From an uncultured Pelagibacteraceae bacterium (GTDB lineage: Bacteria; Pseudomonadota; Alphaproteobacteria; Pelagibacterales; Pelagibacteraceae), in contig CACGLS010000002.1 of assembly GCA_902573985.1 (NCBI GenBank), forward strand, positions 64,001-114,777: DNA of 50,777 nt, written 5' to 3'. The notes below the pieces were generated by a model. That model worked only from the letters and a program-made list of their open reading frames with translations, was not told where the DNA came from and did not search any database. A program made the translations under genes and the position numbers. Each line of letters opens with the position of its first letter. The stretch's first letter is position 1. Shown here piece after piece: positions 43,144 to 50,777 of the stretch.

Positions 43144-44705
43144 TATTTTATCTTATTCTTTATTAATTCAATTGTTTCATTAAGTCCAAAAAAACTTATG
43201 AAAAAGCCCATCCTTGGACCATTTTCTTCCCCAAAAACAACTTCATAAATCAGTTTAAACCAATCTCTTAAATTTTTATCATATCCACTCTCCTTACCAA
43301 CAGTGTATACATGAGTTTGAATTTCCTCTGGTGGTAATGACTGGTCAATTTGTTGAAGTTTATTAATTAAATTTTGTAATGCTTTTTTTTCGTTTTGATT
43401 AGGTTTTTTAAATTTTTTATTTGGTTCAACTTTATCTTTAAAATAATTTATTGCATATTCAATTAATCCATCAAATATTTTATGATCTTCTGGTTTTATT
43501 TCTTTATGGAATCTATTTATAAACTTCCAGAGAATATCTTTATTGTCTGCATTGCTAGAACCAACCAAATTTAATAACATTGAAAAAGGCATTACAATTT
43601 TTTCTTTTGGTGGTTGTCCATTATGTATGTGCCAAACAGGGTTCATCAATTTTTCTTTGATATCCTCTTTTGGATATTTTTCAATGTAAGACAGATATTC
43701 ATCAACAGTCTTTGGTACGACTTCAAAATAAAGTTTTTTTGCTCTTTTTGGATTTGGATACATATATAAAGCTAAGCTTTCAGGTGAAGCATACCTGAGC
43801 CATTGTTCTATTGAAATTCCGTTACCCTTAGATTTAGAAATTTTTTCCCCCTTTTCATCTAAAAATAATTCATAAGCAAATCCATTTGGAGGTTTTTTTC
43901 CTAGCGTTCTGCAAATCTTAGATGACAGTATAGCGCTCTCCGTCAAATCTTTACCGTACATCTCAAAATCAACATCAAAAGTAAACCATCGCATCGCCCA
44001 GTCAACTTTCCACTGTAATTTACATTTTCCGTCTAAAATATTAGACTCGATCTTTTGACCTTTATTATCAAAAACTATAGCACCGGTCTTCTTATCCATA
44101 CTTAACATTGGTATCTCGAGTACCTTACCTGTGGTTGGACAGATAGGTAAAAATGGACAATAAGTTTTTCGTCTTTCTTCTCTTAAAGTAGGCAAAATGA
44201 TATTCAAAATATCTTCGTATTTTTCTAAAACACGCATTAATGAGGAATTAAAGACTCCCTTTTTATAATTTTCGGTAGAACTCTTAAAAATAAATTTGAA
44301 ATTAAATTTGTTTAAAAATTCTTTAAGCATCTCATTATTGTGTTCACCAAAACTATTATATTTTTTAAATGGATCAGGTATTGATGTTAAAGGTTTGCCT
44401 AAATTTTCTTTCAAAATTTTGTCGTTTGGAATATTTTCTGGAACCTTTCTTAATCCATCCATATCGTCAGAAAAAGTAATTAATTCATGTTCGATTTTTT
44501 GAATATGATTTAGAGCATTAATCATCATAGTAGTTCTAGCAACTTCTCCAAAAGTTCCTATATGTGGTAGTCCACTTGGACCATAACCAGTTTGAAAGGT
44601 AATTTTATTCTTTTTTTTTATGATATCTTTTCTATCTTTAATAAGTTTTCTTATTTCAACAAATGGCCAAGAAGAAGTAGATTGAATTATGTTGTTATCA
44701 AGCAT
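43143..44705 (-). CDS. lysS: Lysine--tRNA ligase, class I
   Basis: A 520-residue class I lysyl-tRNA synthetase, the archaeal-type enzyme found in alphaproteobacteria and spirochetes instead of the usual class II LysS. The HIGH-type motif is GYGPSGLPHIGTFGEVART and the KMSKS-type motif is GEKISKSKGNGI. Other blocks are ITFSDDMDGLRKVPEN, MRWFTFDVDFEMYGKDL and the ending GPRMGFFISFFGLNETIELI. It is often called lysK to separate it from class II. The divergent gap to trkH (93 bases) is A/T-rich and must hold both promoters. Confidence 0.96.
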   Translation of the reverse strand: MLDNNIIQSTSSWPFVEIRKLIKDRKDIIKKKNKITFQTGYGPSGLPHIGTFGEVARTTMMINALNHIQKIEHELITFSDDMDGLRKVPENIPNDKILKENLGKPLTSIPDPFKKYNSFGEHNNEMLKEFLNKFNFKFIFKSSTENYKKGVFNSSLMRVLEKYEDILNIILPTLREERRKTYCPFLPICPTTGKVLEIPMLSMDKKTGAIVFDNKGQKIESNILDGKCKLQWKVDWAMRWFTFDVDFEMYGKDLTESAILSSKICRTLGKKPPNGFAYELFLDEKGEKISKSKGNGISIEQWLRYASPESLALYMYPNPKRAKKLYFEVVPKTVDEYLSYIEKYPKEDIKEKLMNPVWHIHNGQPPKEKIVMPFSMLLNLVGSSNADNKDILWKFINRFHKEIKPEDHKIFDGLIEYAINYFKDKVEPNKKFKKPNQNEKKALQNLINKLQQIDQSLPPEEIQTHVYTVGKESGYDKNLRDWFKLIYEVVFGEENGPRMGFFISFFGLNETIELIKNKIK

Positions 44706-44798
44706 TAGTATGGTTTATTAAATTTTATGCTCAAAATACAGATATAATTGTATGATATTAAGTTGAATTTTAGAAGTATTTAAATAATCTCAAATTTA

Positions 44799-46247
44799 AT
44801 GGCTACAAACAAAACAGTCTTTTTTTTAATCGGAATATTACTAGTTGTTTTAGGATCATCCATGTTAGCACCGTATGTAATTCAAGTAGTTCTTAATGAA
44901 GGGAGCCATAGTTTTATATCAGCGTCATTTGTTACAATTTTTATTGGAATATTATTCATCTTAGCAAATCTTGAGAAAGAATTTAAATTAAATTTAAGGC
45001 AAACATTTTTATTTTCATCTTTAGCTTGGGTCATGGTTGCATCTTTTGGTAGTTTGCCTTTTTTGCTCTCTAATCAAAATTTCACTTTAAGTGAAGCTTT
45101 TTTTGAGAGCATGTCAGGTATTACAACTACTGGTGCAACAATCATATCTGATTTAGATAATAGCCCTAAAAGTATTTTATTATGGAGAGCAATTATGCAG
45201 TGGCTTGGTGGAATAGGAATAGTAGTTATGGCAATAACAATATTACCATTATTAAAAGTCGGTGGAATGCAATTATTTAAAATGGAAGGACCTGACAGCA
45301 CTGAAAAAATTCTTCCAAGGACAATTGAAGTAGCTACAATCATTATCTCTACTTATATTTTTCTTACTTTTATTTGTGCATCATTCTATTGGATTTTTGG
45401 TATGACAGTGTTTGATAGCGTTAGCCATGCGATGACGACTATCGCAACTGGAGGCTTTTCAACTCATAACGACTCGATTGGTTTTTTTAAAAATTCAAAT
45501 ATTGAAATTATTGCAAGTATTTTTATCATCTTGGGTAGTATACCCTTCATTTCATATTTAAAATTTGCTCAAGGAAATAAGAAAATTTTTTTTCAAGATG
45601 TGCAGATTAAAGGATTGATTTATTTACTAGCGATATCTATTTTTATAATGTTTTTTTATTTGATATTAATAAATTATGAAAGTAGTTTATCGGATAAAAT
45701 TAGAATTTCATCATTTAACGTTATTTCAATTTTATCTGGTACAGGTTATGTAACAGACGATTTTGGTTTATGGGGAAAATTTTCTTTAATTTTTTTCTTA
45801 CTTTTAATGTTTATTGGTGGATGCGCGGGCTCTACAGCTTGTGGAATAAAAATTTTTAGATTACAGATGCTTTTAATATTCTTAAAAAATCAAATTAAAA
45901 AGCTTATTTCTCCAAATAGTGTCATAATTACTAAATATAATAATCAAAAAATTTCAGACTCGTTTATAAATTCAGTAATTATTTTTATTTTTACTTTTTT
46001 GTTTATTTTTTTAATTATCGCGATGCTTTTGTCCATAAGCGGATTAGATCTCATAACATCAATTTCAGGGGCTGCGAGTGCTATTTCGAACGTTGGACCA
46101 GGATTAGGAGATATAATTGGGCCAAATGGTAATTATAGAGAGATACCAGATTTATCTAAATGGATTTTATCTGCTGGAATGTTACTAGGAAGATTAGAAC
46201 TTTTCGCAGTTTTGGTTTTATTTTTTCCCTCTTTTTGGAGAAATTAA
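44799..46247 (+). CDS. trkH: Trk-type potassium uptake protein TrkH
   Basis: A 482-residue multi-pass K+ channel subunit with four repeated pore loops, each with a filter glycine: SMSGITTTGATIISDLDN, MTTIATGGFSTHNDSIG, NVISILSGTGYVTDDFG, and SAISNVGPGLGDIIG. The central ones alternate with long hydrophobic helices (FLLLMFIGGCAGSTACGIKI is the typical intramembrane-loop region). TrkH needs the peripheral TrkA regulator, which is not in this window. It heads a plus-strand group with the AmpG-like permease three bases later. Confidence 0.95.
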   Translation: MATNKTVFFLIGILLVVLGSSMLAPYVIQVVLNEGSHSFISASFVTIFIGILFILANLEKEFKLNLRQTFLFSSLAWVMVASFGSLPFLLSNQNFTLSEAFFESMSGITTTGATIISDLDNSPKSILLWRAIMQWLGGIGIVVMAITILPLLKVGGMQLFKMEGPDSTEKILPRTIEVATIIISTYIFLTFICASFYWIFGMTVFDSVSHAMTTIATGGFSTHNDSIGFFKNSNIEIIASIFIILGSIPFISYLKFAQGNKKIFFQDVQIKGLIYLLAISIFIMFFYLILINYESSLSDKIRISSFNVISILSGTGYVTDDFGLWGKFSLIFFLLLMFIGGCAGSTACGIKIFRLQMLLIFLKNQIKKLISPNSVIITKYNNQKISDSFINSVIIFIFTFLFIFLIIAMLLSISGLDLITSISGAASAISNVGPGLGDIIGPNGNYREIPDLSKWILSAGMLLGRLELFAVLVLFFPSFWRN

Positions 46248-46250
46248 ATT

Positions 46251-47624
46251 ATGGAGATTTATAAAAAACAATCACTATCTGAAACTTTCAAAGTTTATTT
46301 TGATAATAGGATGATCAAAATTTTACTTCTTGGAGCAATTAGCGGTTTCCCTTGGGTAATAATTGGTAGTAGTTTAAGTCTATGGTTGAAAGAAGATGGT
46401 TTGAGCAGAAGTACTATAGGTTGGGCAGGATTAATATTTGCTGTTTACGCTTTCAATTACTTGTGGGCTCCCATTATTGATAGAATTAGAATTCCTTGGT
46501 TGACCAAAAAAGTAGGTCATAGACGTGGTTGGATAATAACTATGCAAACTATAATATTAATAAGTTTGGTTTGTTGGAGTTTAATCAATCCAACAACAAA
46601 TTTAGCCTTAGTAATTAGTGTAGGTCTTATAATTGCTATAGCTTCAGCAACTCAAGACATTACTGTTGATGCTTTAAGAATCGAACAAATTGGAGAAAAT
46701 GAAGGAAAATCTATGCAGGCCGGTGCAGCTATGGCGGTCGTTGGATGGTGGACTGGTTATAAACTAGGCGGCGTAGTGGCATTAAATACAGCTGAATTTT
46801 TTCAGCAAGCGGGTTTTGAAAATTACTGGCAAATTACATTTTTAGTTTTAGCCATTATCATTATTTTTTATAATATTGGGCTTTTATTTGTAAATGAACC
46901 CCAAGCAGTAGACAGAGCAGAAAGTCAAAGACAAACTGAAAAAATGATTGAGGATAAATTAGGTTCATCAAATATTTTAACAAGCGTTGTTGCATGGTTG
47001 ACCGGGACAATAATTGGTCCAGTAATAAGCTTTTTCAAAAAAAATGGCTTTAATATTGCAATAGCAATTTTAGGTTTTGTTTTTCTTTTTAAAATTGGCG
47101 AAGCTTTCTTAGGACGAATGTCTGTTATTTTTTATAAAGAGATAGGATTTACCAAATCAGATATCGCTTTATATTCTAAGGGTCTCGGTTGGATTACCAC
47201 TGTAATATTTACACTGCTTGGTGGATTATTCGCAATTCGCTCTGGTGTTATAAAAGCAATGTTCGTATCTGGGATACTAATGGCTTCCACAAATCTATTA
47301 TTTTCTTTACTTGCTTGGTCAGGAAAGTCTGAGTTTTTATTTGCTATTGCAGTAATATTTGATGACATAGCTGCAGCTTTTGCAACAGTTGCATTTGTTG
47401 CTTTTATTTCAATGCTTGTAGATAGAACTTATACTGCAACTCAATATGCTCTTCTTGCTTCTATTGGAACAGCAGGAAGAACTACACTTGCAGCATCTTC
47501 TGGTGCTTTAGTAGATTGGTTAAATGGAGATTGGGGTATTTTTTTTATCATTACAGCAGTGATGGTAATACCGTCACTGATCTTTCTTTATATGATTAAG
47601 GATAAACTTAAATTGAATGACTAA
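46251..47624 (+). CDS. AmpG-like MFS permease
   Basis: A 457-residue major-facilitator protein with about 12-14 membrane helices. Its N-terminal half matches the AmpG group: GAISGFPWVIIGSSLSLWLK, LWAPIIDRIRIPWLTKKVGHRR, and ASATQDITVDALRIEQI. AmpG imports anhydro-muropeptides from the periplasm for peptidoglycan recycling. The neighbouring NlpC/P60 gene, overlapped by eight bases, supports that role here. Substrate assignment within this broad family is still inferred. Confidence 0.87.
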   Translation: MEIYKKQSLSETFKVYFDNRMIKILLLGAISGFPWVIIGSSLSLWLKEDGLSRSTIGWAGLIFAVYAFNYLWAPIIDRIRIPWLTKKVGHRRGWIITMQTIILISLVCWSLINPTTNLALVISVGLIIAIASATQDITVDALRIEQIGENEGKSMQAGAAMAVVGWWTGYKLGGVVALNTAEFFQQAGFENYWQITFLVLAIIIIFYNIGLLFVNEPQAVDRAESQRQTEKMIEDKLGSSNILTSVVAWLTGTIIGPVISFFKKNGFNIAIAILGFVFLFKIGEAFLGRMSVIFYKEIGFTKSDIALYSKGLGWITTVIFTLLGGLFAIRSGVIKAMFVSGILMASTNLLFSLLAWSGKSEFLFAIAVIFDDIAAAFATVAFVAFISMLVDRTYTATQYALLASIGTAGRTTLAASSGALVDWLNGDWGIFFIITAVMVIPSLIFLYMIKDKLKLND

Positions 47625-48357
47625 ATATTTTACGAATAATTTTACACTCACAAATCTTTACAAAAAACCTTCGATCAAATCTGAAATTGTAACACAAATG
47701 ATTTATGGAGATGCATTTTCTATATCAAAAAGAAGTAAAAAATGGTTGAAAATTCAAATTAAAGAAGATGGTTACTATGGTTTTGTCAAAAATAGGAAAT
47801 TTTCTAAATTTTGTAGACCAACTCATAAGGTAAACATACTTAGGTCAAAAATTTTTAAGCTTCCGAATAAAAGAATAAAAATAAATGAAATTTCATTTGG
47901 ATCAAAAATAAAAGTTATAGAAGCTAAAAAAAATTTTTTAAAATTTTCAAATGGATGGATAAGTAAAAATGACGTAAAGCCCATTTTTTTTAAAGAAAAA
48001 AACCCTTTTAGAAAAATATCTATTTTTAAAAATACAAAATATAAATGGGGTGGAAAATCTTTTAAAGGAATAGATTGCTCAGCCTTGATACAAATTTTTT
48101 TAAATTTTAACAATAAATTTTGTCCAAGAGACGCAAAAGACCAGGTTAAATTTTTTAAAAAAAATGTAAAATTAAATAAGATAAAGACAAATGATATTAT
48201 TTATTGGAAAGGTCATGTGGCTTTAGCCATTTCTAAAAAAAAACTTATTCATGCCTATGGTCCATTAAAAAAAACGGTAGTTATGGGAATTGATCAAACG
48301 ATCAAGAGAATTGAAAAAACTGCTAAATTAAAAGTGATAGGAGTTAAAAGAATTTAA
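47617..48357 (+). CDS. NlpC/P60 (C40) peptidase with SH3 domains, YkfC-like
   Basis: A 246-residue cysteine peptidase. Residues 1-125 form two bacterial SH3-type units ([36 protein letters not shown]). The C-terminal NlpC/P60 domain has the active-site Cys154 in [12 protein letters not shown], His200 in WKGHVALAI and a third polar residue, probably His212 in LIHAYG. There is no signal peptide, so it should act in the cytoplasm. That fits a YkfC-type enzyme that cuts murein peptides brought in by the adjacent AmpG-like permease. It overlaps the permease gene by eight bases. The stop TAA lies at the edge of the GC-rich hairpin on the other strand. Confidence 0.9.
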   Translation: MTKYFTNNFTLTNLYKKPSIKSEIVTQMIYGDAFSISKRSKKWLKIQIKEDGYYGFVKNRKFSKFCRPTHKVNILRSKIFKLPNKRIKINEISFGSKIKVIEAKKNFLKFSNGWISKNDVKPIFFKEKNPFRKISIFKNTKYKWGGKSFKGIDCSALIQIFLNFNNKFCPRDAKDQVKFFKKNVKLNKIKTNDIIYWKGHVALAISKKKLIHAYGPLKKTVVMGIDQTIKRIEKTAKLKVIGVKRI

Positions 48358-48395
48358 AAAGGCAAAGGCAGCTTCAGTCTCCCTCCACTGCCCTT
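48356..48395 (-). ncRNA. GC-rich hairpin with U-tract: small RNA or terminator
   Basis: On the minus strand, AAGGGCAG pairs with CTGCCTT (one bulged G) around a 16-base loop containing GGAGGGAG, followed by TTTGCCTTTTT. The stretch is strikingly GC-rich in an AT-rich genome. A -10/-35 pair (next entry) places a possible transcription start right at its 5' edge, so a 40-base RNA is possible. The simpler reading is an intrinsic terminator for tRNA-Ser transcription. An inner alternative stem, CAGT/ACTG, also exists. I match it to no known RNA family. Confidence 0.4.
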
Positions 48396-48401
48396 AAATC
48401 T

Positions 48402-48430
48402 AGTATAAATGATTCGTGCTTTTTTCTTAA
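48402..48430 (-). promoter_or_regulatory. Possible sigma70-type promoter upstream of the GC-rich hairpin
   Basis: On the minus strand TTAAGA (48425-48430) and TATACT (48402-48407) are separated by 17 bases, matching TTGACA at four and TATAAT at five of six positions. Downstream lies the hairpin at 48356-48395. In an AT-rich genome such matches are common, so support is modest. Confidence 0.35.
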
Positions 48431-48460
48431 GAAACTAAATAGTTGTATGTGGATAATAGA

Positions 48461-48550
48461 TGGCGGAGAGAGAGGGATTCGAACCCTCGAAACGGTTTCC
48501 CGTTTACACGCTTTCCAAGCGTGCGCCTTCAACCACTCGGCCACCTCTCC
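48461..48550 (-). tRNA. tRNA-Ser (anticodon GGA), CCA encoded
   Basis: A 90-base class II tRNA on the minus strand. The acceptor GGAGAGG pairs with a CCTCTCC-type 3' strand, with discriminator G and an encoded CCA. The anticodon stem CACGC/GCGTG holds the loop TTGGAAA, giving GGA, which reads UCC and UCU. A long variable arm (AACGG/CCGTT) marks serine, and the T-arm GAGGG TTCGAAT CCCTC is canonical. The D-arm contains GGCCGAGTGG. It lies four bases after the lepA stop on the same strand. Confidence 0.97.
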
Positions 48551-48554
48551 AAAA

Positions 48555-50363
48555 TTATGTTTCTTTATTTATTTTCAATACTCCAATAAAGGCTTCTTGA
48601 GGTATCTCGACTTTCCCAAACTGTTTTGATCTGGCCTTTCCTTTTTTTTGCTTTTCTAAAAGTTTTCTTTTACGATCAGTAGCTCCTCCACCATGTATTT
48701 TTGTGAGAACATCCTTTTTAAAGCCTTTGATAGACTCCCTAGCAACTATTTTTCCTCCAATAGCTGCTTGCACTGGTATCATAAAATTGTGCCTGGGTAT
48801 CAAGTCTTTCAATTTTTCACAAACCTGACGCCCGGTTTTTTGAGCAAAGTCTTTGTGAATAATCATAGCTAAGGCATCAACTGGTTCGGAGTTAACTAAA
48901 ATTCCTAGCTTTACTAAATTGCCTTCTCTATATTCAGATAATTCATAATCAAAACTTGCATAGCCGCTAGAAACAGATTTTAATCTATCATTAAAATCAA
49001 ATACCACTTCGTTAAGGGGAAGATCATATGAGAGTACAGCTCTATTTCCTGAGTAGGAAAGATTAGTCTGAATTCCCCTTTTGTCCTGACAAATTTTTAT
49101 AATTGAACCTAAGTATTCGTCTGGAGTTATAATAGTGGATTTAATCCATGGCTCTTCAATTCTATCAATTTGAGAAGGATCCGGCATATTAGAGGGGTTC
49201 TGTAAATCAATTATTTTATCTTTTGTTGTATGAACTTTATAAATTACTCCAGGGGTTGTAGTTATTAAGTTAACATCAAATTCTCTTTCTAATCTTTCTG
49301 TTATTATTTCGAGATGTAATAATCCTAAAAATCCGCACCTAAAACCTAATCCTAATGCACTTGAAGACTCTGGCTCATAAGAAAAACTAGCATCATTTAA
49401 TTTTAATTTAGCTAATCCATCTTTCAATTTTTGGTATTCAGAGCTATCAACAGGAAATAAACCGCAAAATACTACTGGTTTACTTGGTTTAAAGCCTGGT
49501 AGAGGGTCATCGATTGGTTTTAAAGCATCACAAATTGTATCACCAACTTTAGTTTCTGATAAAGATTTAATACCTGTTATAATAAATCCAATTTCACCAG
49601 AATTTAGCTCATCTATATCAGTTGGTTTTGGAGTAAAAACTCCAACTTTTTCAATGACATATTCTTGATTGTTCGACATTAATTTTATTTTCATACCTTT
49701 TTTTAATTTGCCGTTGATAACCCTTACTAAAATTACTACACCCAAATAGCTATCATACCAACTATCGACTAATAAACATTTTAACTTTTCAATTGTCTCT
49801 CCTTTTGGAGCTGGGAGTTTGTTTATAATTGCCTCTAAAATATCGTCAATTCCTTCTCCAGTTTTACCTGAGCATGGAATAGCATCGGATGTATCTATAC
49901 CAACGACATCTTCAACTTCTTTTTTAGTTTTTTCAATATCAGAAGCAGGTAAATCTATTTTGTTCAAAACAGGTATAACTTCATGATTAATTTCAAGTGC
50001 TTGATAAACGTTTGCAAGAGTTTGAGCCTCTACACCTTGGGTGCTATCAACAATTAACAGTGAACCTTCGCATGCAGAAAGAGATCTACTTACTTCGTAA
50101 CCAAAATCCACATGACCAGGGGTGTCAATAATATTTAATGTATATTCCTGCCCATTTTTTGCTTTATAGTTTAATTTTACTGTTTGAGCTTTAATTGTAA
50201 TTCCTCGTTCTCGCTCAATATCCATCGAGTCCAAAACCTGTTGCTTCATCTCACGATCAGAGAGACCTCCGCATTTATGAATTATCCTATCAGCGATAGT
50301 TGATTTACCGTGATCAATGTGCGCAATTATAGAAAAATTACGTATTCTGTTTATATCTGCCAT
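48555..50363 (-). CDS. lepA: Elongation factor 4
   Basis: LepA is a ribosomal GTPase that helps at stalled or stressed translation and in 30S assembly. The 602-residue protein has the G1 motif [14 protein letters not shown], switch [18 protein letters not shown], and the G4 motif [12 protein letters not shown]. It has the EF-G-like domains II, III and V, and the LepA-specific C-terminal domain with [20 protein letters not shown]. It follows the pheT stop directly and is followed by tRNA-Ser after four bases. Length is normal. Confidence 0.98.
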   Translation of the reverse strand: MADINRIRNFSIIAHIDHGKSTIADRIIHKCGGLSDREMKQQVLDSMDIERERGITIKAQTVKLNYKAKNGQEYTLNIIDTPGHVDFGYEVSRSLSACEGSLLIVDSTQGVEAQTLANVYQALEINHEVIPVLNKIDLPASDIEKTKKEVEDVVGIDTSDAIPCSGKTGEGIDDILEAIINKLPAPKGETIEKLKCLLVDSWYDSYLGVVILVRVINGKLKKGMKIKLMSNNQEYVIEKVGVFTPKPTDIDELNSGEIGFIITGIKSLSETKVGDTICDALKPIDDPLPGFKPSKPVVFCGLFPVDSSEYQKLKDGLAKLKLNDASFSYEPESSSALGLGFRCGFLGLLHLEIITERLEREFDVNLITTTPGVIYKVHTTKDKIIDLQNPSNMPDPSQIDRIEEPWIKSTIITPDEYLGSIIKICQDKRGIQTNLSYSGNRAVLSYDLPLNEVVFDFNDRLKSVSSGYASFDYELSEYREGNLVKLGILVNSEPVDALAMIIHKDFAQKTGRQVCEKLKDLIPRHNFMIPVQAAIGGKIVARESIKGFKKDVLTKIHGGGATDRKRKLLEKQKKGKARSKQFGKVEIPQEAFIGVLKINKET

Positions 50364-50777
50364 TTAAGACCTGATTGTAGCGCCGGTTTTTTCTTTTACC
50401 ACATCAATAATTTTTTTACTGATTTGATCTAAATCCTCTTCATTTAAAGTTTTATCCTCAGCTTGCAAAGTTACACTTATGGCAACCGATTTTTTATCTT
50501 TTGGAATATTTTCACCCTCATAAACATCAAATGTTGTAACATTTTGAATAATAGAGCCATCAATATCTCTAATGATTTTTTCCAATAGACCTATTTTGAA
50601 AATTTTGTCAATTACAAAAGCAAAATCTCTTTCCGATTTCTGAAAATCGGATGCTTGAAAACTTTTTTTTGTTTCTCTTACTTTTTTATTATTTTCAGGA
50701 ATATTTTTTAAAAAAATTTCTAATCCGAAAATATTTTGCTCTTTAAAATCCATTTTTTTAATAATCGCTGGATGTAT
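50364..50777 (-). CDS. pheT: Phenylalanine--tRNA ligase beta subunit, 5' part cut by window edge
   Basis: The last 137 codons of PheT, the beta subunit of phenylalanyl-tRNA synthetase. The frame is open to the right edge: IHPAIIKKMDFKEQN corresponds to the HPGxxA-like block before the C-terminal domain. The FDX-ACB anticodon-binding domain follows: FQASDFQKSERDFAFVID, FDVYEGENIPKDKKSVAISV and LQAEDKTLNEEDL, ending KEKTGATIRS. The apparent ATG at 50753 is internal. LepA starts on the next base after its stop. Its cognate tRNA-Phe, at 9546, has an unusual elbow. Confidence 0.95.
   Translation of the reverse strand: MHPAIIKKMDFKEQNIFGLEIFLKNIPENNKKVRETKKSFQASDFQKSERDFAFVIDKIFKIGLLEKIIRDIDGSIIQNVTTFDVYEGENIPKDKKSVAISVTLQAEDKTLNEEDLDQISKKIIDVVKEKTGATIRS

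Noticed and set aside
44706-44798. Riboswitch in the lysS-trkH divergent gap
   Set aside because: The 93 bases are almost all A/T, without a conserved aptamer core or stable stem.
48356-48395. Signal recognition particle RNA or 6S RNA
   Set aside because: The stretch is too short and lacks the conserved SRP tetraloop region and the 6S open-bubble structure.
48447-48629. Plus-strand open frame of 60 codons
   Set aside because: It is the antisense of tRNA-Ser and the lepA end; a common false gene over tRNA genes.
1-50777. CRISPR array, insertion sequence, prophage or integrase gene
   Set aside because: No regularly spaced repeats, transposase, integrase or terminal inverted repeats were seen; repeats are limited to A/T homopolymer runs.

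Overview
The window looks like a chromosome piece from a SAR11-type (Pelagibacterales) marine alphaproteobacterium. The evidence is the very AT-rich, Lys/Asn/Ile-rich coding, genes packed with gaps of a few bases or short overlaps, a class I lysyl-tRNA synthetase, alphaproteobacterial neighbourhoods (dcd/murA...DUF2948-hisD-infA; argB-HAD-dapD-dapE; aroK-aroB; bolA-dnaJ-like-cobS-cobT), and no insertion sequences, phage genes or CRISPR. The species is inferred, not proven. No stretch over 300 bases lacks a gene. Both ends cut genes: prfA at the left, pheT at the right.

Layout. 1-2975 (minus): lysC-ispG-prfA. 3037-5487: ubiG (plus) against argJ-DUF1178 (minus). 5532-9493: secA (plus) against a photolyase (minus). 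9546-17929 (minus): one long run, read as 64-aa basic protein, dcd, murA, SGNH/carbamoyltransferase fusion, polysaccharide deacetylase, DUF2948, hisD, infA, tRNA-Phe. 18035-22272 (plus): a four-gene accessory cluster. 22269-24702 (minus): TVP38-like membrane protein and a DUF255 thioredoxin-fold protein. 24753-31852 (plus): rpmH-rnpA-yidD-yidC, argB, HAD phosphatase, dapD-dapE, SET-domain protein, glycosyltransferase. 31863-35959 (minus): small membrane protein, large exported protein of unknown function, def, fmt, truA. 36001-41203 (plus, with bolA on minus): aroK-aroB, J-domain protein, cobS-cobT. 41200-44705 (minus): lysS (class I), pyrD, rpmB, YhhQ-like transporter. 44799-48357 (plus): trkH, AmpG-like permease, NlpC/P60 peptidase. 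48356-50777 (minus): pheT end, lepA, tRNA-Ser(GGA) and a GC-rich hairpin.

The most interesting system is the four-gene cluster at 18035-22272. Taken one by one the genes would be labelled PEP synthase-like, glutamine amidotransferase, sugar nucleotidyltransferase and adenylylsulfate kinase. Together, and in the same order, they match Campylobacter jejuni Cj1418-Cj1417-Cj1416-Cj1415, which make the activated phosphoramidate donor for capsule decoration: L-glutamine kinase, gamma-glutamyl-CDP-amidate hydrolase, CTP:phosphoglutamine cytidylyltransferase and CDP-amidate kinase. This would give a streamlined ocean bacterium the ability to make a P-N-bonded CDP-phosphoramidate. No O-methyltransferases or phosphoramidate transferases are in the window, so the final acceptor is open.

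A second accessory insertion lies about 1 kb away on the other strand. An SGNH-hydrolase/NodU-type carbamoyltransferase fusion and a NodB-type deacetylase are spliced without gaps into the murA...hisD-infA operon. Both insertions point to surface-glycan modification. Other notable points are a tRNA-Phe whose G18/Psi55 elbow contact is changed on both sides, a probable one-base deletion at the aroK start, CobS/CobT without other cobalamin genes in view, and three convergent gene pairs that share a four-base stop overlap.
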